34,218 bases of DNA, taken from contig NZ_JAUZED010000031.1 in assembly GCF_030705415.1 (NCBI RefSeq), positions 1 through 34,218 on the forward strand. Direction: 5' to 3'. The translations under genes and the position numbers were made by a program. Shown here one piece after another: positions 30,016 through 34,218 of this stretch. The notes beneath the pieces were generated by a model that did no database searches, had not been told where the DNA came from, and was given only the letters and a program-made list of their open reading frames with translations. How positions within the stretch are numbered: position 1 is the stretch's first letter; each line of letters begins with the position of its first letter. This DNA is from Curtobacterium sp. A7_M15 (lineage in GTDB: Bacteria; Actinomycetota; Actinomycetes; Actinomycetales; Microbacteriaceae).

Positions 30016-31487
30016 AGGAAGTCCTGCTGCGCACCGTCCGGCGGGTGGGGACGTCGGGCGCCCCGTCCGACGTCCGGATCGTCGACGGGCGGGTCACCGC
30101 CGTCGCGCCGGCCGGCACGCTCGACCCCTCGGACGCCGACACCGACGTCGTCGAGGCGGCCGGCGCGTGGCTCGGCCCGGGCCTCGTCGACCACCACGTG
30201 CACTTCGACCAGTGGGCCCTCGTGCGCCGTCGTGTCGACGTGTCGGCGTGCGACTCGGCCGAGGCGACCGCCGACCTCCTCGCCGGGGTGGCACGGACCG
30301 GTGTGGCGGACCGCGTCCTGGTCGGCCACGGCTACCGCGACGGGATGTGGCCCCGCCCCGCACGACGTGCGCTGCTCGACGGGGTCGACCCGCGCCTCCC
30401 GGTCGTCGTCATCAGCGGTGACCTGCACGCGGTCTGGTGCAACGCCGCGGCGCTGGAGCACTTCGCTCCGCTCGTCGGCCGGACGCTCGTCGCCGGCGAC
30501 GACGGCGTGCTCCGCGAGCAGGACGCCTTCGACGTGACCGGCGCGCTCTCCCGCGTGCCCGACGAGGTGCTCGACGGCTTCGTGGCGGACGCCGTCGAGG
30601 CGGCAGCGGCCCGCGGGGTGACGCGGGTGCGCGACCTCGAGATGGTGTTCGGCCTCGATCGCTGGACGCGGCGCGTCCAGGCCGGGACCGACGGGTTGCG
30701 GGTCGACTCGGGCGTCTACCCGGGCGAGCTGGAGTCCGCGATCGCACGGGGCCTGCGGACCGGTGACGTCGTACCGGGCACCAGGGGCCTCGTCCGGATG
30801 GGTCCGTTCAAGGTCATCACGGACGGGTCGCTCGGGACGCGGACGGCGGCGATGACGGACGGGTCGGGGGTGCTCGCGTACGCGTTCGAGGACCTCGTCG
30901 CGATGGTCCGCCGGGCGGTCGACGCCGGGCTCGTCCCCGCCGTGCACGCCATCGGGGACCGGGCGAACACCCTCGCACTGGACGTGTTCGAGGCCGTCGG
31001 CGCGCGGGGCACGATCGAACACGCACAGCTGCTGGCGGACACCGACCTGGAGCGGTTCGCGCGGCTCGGCGTGGCAGCGTCGGTCCAGCCCGAGCACGCC
31101 ATGGACGACCGGGACATCGCCGACCGCTACTGGGCCGGCATGACGGACCGGGCGTTCCCGTTCGCTTCGCTCCACCGCGCGGGCGCCGAGCTGCTGCTCG
31201 GATCGGACGCGCCGGTCGCGCCGCTCGACCCGTGGGTGTCGATGGCGGCCGCGGTGGGACGGGACCGCGACGGCCGCGAGCCCTGGCACCCGGCCGAGCG
31301 GCTCGCGGCACTGACCGCCTGGCGCGGGTCGACCGAGGGCGGCCGGGTCGGGGTCTCCGTCGGCGACGTCGCGGACATCGTGCTGCTCGAGGCCGATCCG
31401 CTCGCGACGAGCGACTCGACGACCGTGCGGAGCACCCGGGTCCTCGGGACCGCGATCGCGGGCCGGTTCACCCACCGCGACGTGTAG
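30012..31487 (+). CDS. YtcJ-like metal-dependent amidohydrolase
   Basis: A 491-residue amidohydrolase-superfamily enzyme (Amidohydro_3 / YtcJ type), cytoplasmic. It has an N-terminal beta-sandwich piece (VRIVDGRVTAVAPAG), the first metal motif HxH at H62-V-H64 in LVDHHVHFDQW, then VVISGDLHAVWCN, VPAVHAIGDRANTLALD, TIEHAQLL and the late GSDAPVAPLDPW Asp. Substrates in the family are amides or cyclic imides. The specific one is unknown. It overlaps the PaiB-like stop codon by four bases and ends 9 bases from the convergent nei stop. Confidence 0.93.
   Translation: MKEVLLRTVRRVGTSGAPSDVRIVDGRVTAVAPAGTLDPSDADTDVVEAAGAWLGPGLVDHHVHFDQWALVRRRVDVSACDSAEATADLLAGVARTGVADRVLVGHGYRDGMWPRPARRALLDGVDPRLPVVVISGDLHAVWCNAAALEHFAPLVGRTLVAGDDGVLREQDAFDVTGALSRVPDEVLDGFVADAVEAAAARGVTRVRDLEMVFGLDRWTRRVQAGTDGLRVDSGVYPGELESAIARGLRTGDVVPGTRGLVRMGPFKVITDGSLGTRTAAMTDGSGVLAYAFEDLVAMVRRAVDAGLVPAVHAIGDRANTLALDVFEAVGARGTIEHAQLLADTDLERFARLGVAASVQPEHAMDDRDIADRYWAGMTDRAFPFASLHRAGAELLLGSDAPVAPLDPWVSMAAAVGRDRDGREPWHPAERLAALTAWRGSTEGGRVGVSVGDVADIVLLEADPLATSDSTTVRSTRVLGTAIAGRFTHRDV
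30390..30399 (+). repeat. CCGCGCCTCC motif copy inside the amidohydrolase gene
   Basis: Exact copy with the context GAC-CCGCGCCTCC-CGGTC. Confidence 0.6.
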
Positions 31488-31496
31488 GCGGGAGTC

Positions 31497-32423
31497 CTAC
31501 TTCTGGTCCTTCGGGCACCAGTACAGCTTGCGGCCGGCCATGTCCGCCATCCGGATCTCGGTCCCGCACACCCGACAGGGTTCGCCCTCGCGGTGGTAGA
31601 CCCAGTGGCGGTCCTTCCGGGAGCGCTTCGCCCGCTCGAGGTCCTCGGGCGAGAGTCCGTCCATCGTGAGCATGAGGCCGTCGCGGACGCCGTCGTGCAG
31701 GAGCTTCGACCAGTCCTGCCAGAGCGCCTTCGCCTGCTTCACGGTGATCTTCTTGCCGGGCTTGTACGGGTCGATGCGCTGCCGGAACAGCAGCTCGGCG
31801 CGGTAGATGTTGCCGATGCCGCTCACGACTGCCTGGTCCATGAGCAACTGCCCGATCGCGACGTTGCGCTTCCGCACGTTGTCGACGAAGGTCTTCTCGG
31901 CCTCGGGACCGTCGTCGTTGATGGGGTCCGGACCGAGCTTGTCCAGTGCCTTCTGGACGCCGGCCGGGTCCTCGACCACGCAGGCCGTCGGGCCGCGCAG
32001 GTCGGCGACCGTGTCCTCGGTGAGGAGCCGCACGCGCACCTGCCCGACGGGCTCCGGCGGGAAGGCCTCGATCGGGTCCTCGACCTTCTCCTGCTCGGCC
32101 ATCCGGTACCGGGCGAGACGGGGAGCGCCGATCGACGTCAGGGACTCCTCGCCGTCGTCGTCCGACAGCGCCCCGGCGGTGGAGAGGTCGCCGGCGAAGT
32201 CCCACGCTCCGTACAGGCCGAGGTGGACGCGGAGGAACCGGTCGCCCTCGAACTCGAGGAACATCTGCTTGCCGACCGCCCGTGCGGCGACCATCCGCGT
32301 GCCGTCGAGCTGGGCGGCTCCGGCGGCGAACCGTCCCTGCGGACTCGACACCTCGCAGCGTTTGCCGACGAAGTGCCGGGTGAACTGGTTGGCGATGCGG
32401 TGGACGGAGTGACCCTCGGGCAT
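31497..32423 (-). CDS. nei: Fpg/Nei-family DNA glycosylase/AP lyase
   Basis: A 308-residue base-excision repair enzyme. The mature N-terminus PEGHSVHRIA supplies catalytic Pro2 and Glu3, characteristic of Nei (endonuclease VIII)-type enzymes that remove oxidised pyrimidines. The beta-sandwich domain is followed by the H2TH block (MDQAVVSGIGNIYRAELLF). The C-terminal zinc-finger region reads EPCRVCGTEI and LYWCPKDQK: three cysteines with Asp in the fourth ligand position. ATG at 32421-32423 follows AAGAG. It lies 19 bases after rpiB in the same direction. Confidence 0.93.
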   Translation of the reverse strand: MPEGHSVHRIANQFTRHFVGKRCEVSSPQGRFAAGAAQLDGTRMVAARAVGKQMFLEFEGDRFLRVHLGLYGAWDFAGDLSTAGALSDDDGEESLTSIGAPRLARYRMAEQEKVEDPIEAFPPEPVGQVRVRLLTEDTVADLRGPTACVVEDPAGVQKALDKLGPDPINDDGPEAEKTFVDNVRKRNVAIGQLLMDQAVVSGIGNIYRAELLFRQRIDPYKPGKKITVKQAKALWQDWSKLLHDGVRDGLMLTMDGLSPEDLERAKRSRKDRHWVYHREGEPCRVCGTEIRMADMAGRKLYWCPKDQK

Positions 32424-32442
32424 TGCTCTTGTCTACTCGGCC

Positions 32443-32931
32443 TTACTGGTCGATCTGCTTGCCCGCGATGTGCCCCGTCGTCTCGTACTCGGCGAGCTGC
32501 GCGATGCGGCGGGCGTGACGCTCCTCGCCCGAGAACGGCTCCGCGATGAAGAGGTCGACGAAGCGGATCGCTTCGTCCTCGGTGTGCTGCCGAGCGCCGA
32601 TCGAGATGACGTTGGCGTCGTTGTGCTGACGGGCGAGGAGCGCGGTCGACTCGTTCCAGACGAGCGCGGCACGGATGCCCTCGACCTTGTTCGCCGCGAT
32701 CTGCTCGCCGTTGCCCGACCCCCCGAACACGACGCCGAGCGCCTGGACGCCCGCACGCTGGTCCTGCACCACCGCGTGCGCGGCGTTGATGCAGAAGGAG
32801 GGGTAGTCGTCGAGCGCGTCGTACTCGGTCGGACCGTGGTCCACCACCTCGTGCCCGGCTTCGGTGAGGTGCGTCGCGAGGGTCTTGTTGAACTCGAGGC
32901 CGGCGTGGTCCGTTCCGAGGTGGATGCGCAT
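32443..32931 (-). CDS. rpiB: Ribose-5-phosphate isomerase B
   Basis: A 162-residue cytoplasmic enzyme interconverting ribose-5-phosphate and ribulose-5-phosphate (pentose phosphate pathway). It has the LacAB_rpiB pattern: MRIHLGTDHAGLEFN (phosphate/sugar His), YPSFCINAAHAV with the active-site Cys, and FGGSGNGEQIAANKV, then ARQHNDANVISIGAR. Length is typical. The start has TAGGAT upstream. It sits between the XRE-cupin regulator and nei with gaps of 22 and 19 bases. The rpiB-nei order is conserved in actinobacteria. Confidence 0.96.
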   Translation of the reverse strand: MRIHLGTDHAGLEFNKTLATHLTEAGHEVVDHGPTEYDALDDYPSFCINAAHAVVQDQRAGVQALGVVFGGSGNGEQIAANKVEGIRAALVWNESTALLARQHNDANVISIGARQHTEDEAIRFVDLFIAEPFSGEERHARRIAQLAEYETTGHIAGKQIDQ

Positions 32932-32953
32932 GGGACCGATCCTATTCCTGCGG

Positions 32954-33562
32954 CTACTGCACCCGGACCACCACGACGACGTACCGCACGGGTTCCTCCC
33001 CCGGGTTCCGGTAGACGACGTCCGCGGGGTCTCCGAGCTCGATCCGGTCCCCCGCCGCGAGCCGCGTCGGCTCACCGCCGACGACGAGCTCGAGCACGCC
33101 GTCGACCACCCAGATGCAGTGGCGCAGGAACGCGTAGGCGGACGCCGGGTAGGCCACTTCGCGGCCGGACGGGAGGCGCACCTCGGTGACGTCCACGGGG
33201 AACGCCGCGCTCGAGACCGGACGTCGGCGGTACCCGGTGTCGGGATCGGTCCAGGAGTCGGCGGTCGCGCCGCGCTGGATGCCGCGCGCGTCGTCGGGGT
33301 CGGTCGCCCGGGGCACCTCGTGGTCCAGGGACTCGTCCAGGAGCTGTGAGACCGTGAGCCCGAACGCTCCCGAGAGCCGCCCGAGGATCGTCGCCGTCGG
33401 GCTGGACACCCCCCGCTCGACGCGGTTGATCATGGCGCGGGACACCCCGGACTCCTCGGCGAGCTCGGTGAGGCTCCACTTCCGCTCGGTGCGGAGTCGC
33501 TGCAGGCGCTCGCCGAGGGCCTGTTCCGCGAGACCTGACTCCTCGTCTACGATGTGAGACAT
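32954..33562 (-). CDS. XRE-family regulator with C-terminal cupin domain
   Basis: A 202-residue regulator. The HTH_3 domain (about 15-72) reads LGERLQRLRTERKWSLTELAEESGVSRAMINRVERG, then SSPTATILGRLSGAFGLTV. A linker leads to a single cupin barrel (about 125-200) with HCIWVVDGVLELVVGGEPTRLAAGDRIEL and DVVYRNPGEEPVRYVVVV, which could bind a small ligand. Such proteins commonly control a neighbouring metabolic gene, here the divergent GNAT gene. Its ATG (33562) overlaps the opposite-strand ATG of that gene. TATGCT lies 6 bases upstream on its strand with no Shine-Dalgarno, suggesting a leaderless mRNA. Confidence 0.93.
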   Translation of the reverse strand: MSHIVDEESGLAEQALGERLQRLRTERKWSLTELAEESGVSRAMINRVERGVSSPTATILGRLSGAFGLTVSQLLDESLDHEVPRATDPDDARGIQRGATADSWTDPDTGYRRRPVSSAAFPVDVTEVRLPSGREVAYPASAYAFLRHCIWVVDGVLELVVGGEPTRLAAGDRIELGDPADVVYRNPGEEPVRYVVVVVRVQ

Positions 33563-33574
33563 GACGACAGCATA
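33548..33574. promoter_or_regulatory. Back-to-back leaderless promoters with overlapping start codons
   Basis: Plus strand: TACGAT (33548-33553), 7 bases, ATG at 33561. Minus strand: TATGCT (33574-33569), 6 bases, ATG at 33562. The two ATGs share CATG at 33560-33563. Each -10 box therefore lies within the first codons of the opposite gene. The -35 regions are weak on both strands. Confidence 0.6.
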
Positions 33575-34088
33575 TGCGACGAACGCGTCGGGTCCGGTCT
33601 CCGTCCGGGACTGCGCGCCGCGGGATCTCGACGTCGTCCACGCGCTGCACGTCGACGCCGTCCTGCACTCCACCGCCGTCTGGCAGGACGAGCCGCACCC
33701 GCGTTCGTGGTTCGACGGGTGGCTCGACGAGCGTCGCTCCGACGGCTACCCGGTCCTCGTCGCCGAGGTCGGCGGGCGGGTCGCCGGCTACGCCACGTAC
33801 TCGCAGTGGCGGCCGCACCCGGGGTACCGGCTGACCGTCGAGCACAGCGTGTACGTCGTCGAGGCGTTCCGTGGGCGGGGCGTCGCGACGGTCCTCATGG
33901 ACGCGCTGGTCGCACGGGCCCGGGCCGAGGGTCGGCACGTCATGATGGCCGGGATCTGCAGCGAGAACACCGGATCGATAGCCCTGCACGCGAAGCTCGG
34001 GTTCAGCACGGTCGCGGTCGTGCCCGAGGTCGGACGCAAGTTCGACCGCTGGCTCGACCTCACGCTCATGCGGCTCCCGCTCGCCTGA
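33561..34088 (+). CDS. GNAT acetyltransferase (phosphinothricin/methionine sulfoximine-type)
   Basis: A 175-residue N-acetyltransferase. Residues about 12-30 (VSVRDCAPRDLDVVHALHVDAVLHS) and WFDGWLDERRSDGYPVLVAEV resemble the PAT/MnaT (YncA) group. The acetyl-CoA loop is EHSVYVVEAFRGRGVATVLM, and the motif B region is GICSENTGSIALHAKLGFSTV with the Asn-x-x-Ser-x-x-Leu-His pattern typical of phosphinothricin acetyltransferases. The true substrate may be methionine derivatives or a toxin. It is divergent from an XRE-cupin regulator, a frequent pairing. Confidence 0.92.
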   Translation: MTTAYATNASGPVSVRDCAPRDLDVVHALHVDAVLHSTAVWQDEPHPRSWFDGWLDERRSDGYPVLVAEVGGRVAGYATYSQWRPHPGYRLTVEHSVYVVEAFRGRGVATVLMDALVARARAEGRHVMMAGICSENTGSIALHAKLGFSTVAVVPEVGRKFDRWLDLTLMRLPLA

Positions 34089-34113
34089 GCCGGGCCGGCG
34101 GGGCGGGGACGAG

Positions 34114-34123
34114 CCGCGCCTCC
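34114..34123 (+). repeat. CCGCGCCTCC motif copy downstream of the GNAT gene
   Basis: Exact copy with the context GAG-CCGCGCCTCC-CGGGC, 26 bases past the stop codon. Confidence 0.6.
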
Positions 34124-34146
34124 CGGGCCCCGCGCGTGCGTCCCGG

Positions 34147-34186
34147 TCTGCGCACGTGCGCCCCGCTCTGCGCACGTGCGCCCCGT
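34147..34186. repeat. Tandem 20-bp repeat with internal palindrome
   Basis: Two adjacent 20-base units (34147-34166 and 34167-34186) differ only at the last base. Each contains the perfect palindrome GCGCACGTGCGC. Degenerate further units are recognisable on both sides (34127-34146 and 34187-34206). Confidence 0.75.
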
Positions 34187-34196
34187 TGCGGGCGTT

Positions 34197-34218
34197 GCGC
34201 CCCGACTCTTCGGGGCGC
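34197..34218. terminator. Hairpin at window end
   Basis: GCGCCCCGA and TCGGGGCGC form a perfect 9-bp stem with the loop CTCT. It may terminate the GNAT transcript or a convergent gene outside the window. Flanking sequence is missing, so a T-tract cannot be checked. Confidence 0.6.

Noticed and set aside
34147-34186. Tandem repeat as a CRISPR or origin iteron array
   Set aside because: Units are directly adjacent without spacers and no replication or Cas gene is nearby. Two good units are too few for iterons.
1-34218. CRISPR arrays, insertion sequences, phage genes, rRNA
   Set aside because: No regularly spaced direct repeats with unique spacers, no transposase or integrase motifs, and no rRNA signatures were seen on either strand.

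Overview
The window is high-GC actinobacterial DNA with dense genes, strong G/C at third codon positions, many ATGA/GTGA gene overlaps and several apparently leaderless starts. Protein content and a perfect actinobacterial LexA box suggest a Microbacteriaceae member. A Curtobacterium-like organism is my best guess, by inference only.

Layout. (1) 1-1977: trigger factor (tig), tRNA-Pro(UGG), a small membrane protein and tRNA-Gly(UCC). (2) 1991-5506: small accessory genes: a winged-helix regulator with a coupled small gene, a membrane-anchored G5/DUF3761 protein, a two-gene small-protein cassette behind an RBS-containing inverted repeat, a DUF1905 protein and a lipoprotein. (3) 5605-15527: a glycan locus. 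A divergent LacI regulator faces a sugar ABC importer (binding protein and two permeases), followed by a GH5-like glycosidase, a GH38 alpha-mannosidase and a secreted EndoH-like GH18 enzyme. Together these look like a high-mannose N-glycan release, import and breakdown system. The GH5-like gene is interrupted by a 113-bp poly-G plus duplication insert that looks like an assembly artefact. (4) 15567-16174: an SOS box with a Trp-rich small gene, then a 50-codon gene. (5) 16212-20612: an EamA/RhtA-type exporter, a NarL/histidine-kinase pair, a membrane protein and a truncated AraC-type regulator. (6) 20689-29190: a seven-gene minus-strand peptide operon (binding protein, M14 carboxypeptidase, two permeases, serine beta-lactamase-fold hydrolase, MarR/GbsR-type regulator, fused double ATPase). 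(7) 29371-31487: a PaiB-like protein and a YtcJ-like amidohydrolase, with overlapping ends. (8) 31497-34088: Nei/Fpg glycosylase, RpiB and an XRE-cupin regulator, with a divergent GNAT acetyltransferase whose start codon overlaps that of the regulator.

The tig, nei and rpiB genes are close neighbours in other actinobacteria. Here about 30 kb of mostly accessory catabolic genes separates them, which suggests an insertion hotspot beside two tRNA genes. Other signals worth following are a 10-mer (CCGCGCCTCC) present nine times at near-regular spacing, a two-copy palindromic extragenic element, and overlapping start codons in a divergent leaderless pair. No gene-free stretch exceeds about 240 bases. 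I saw no IS element, CRISPR array, rRNA or origin.
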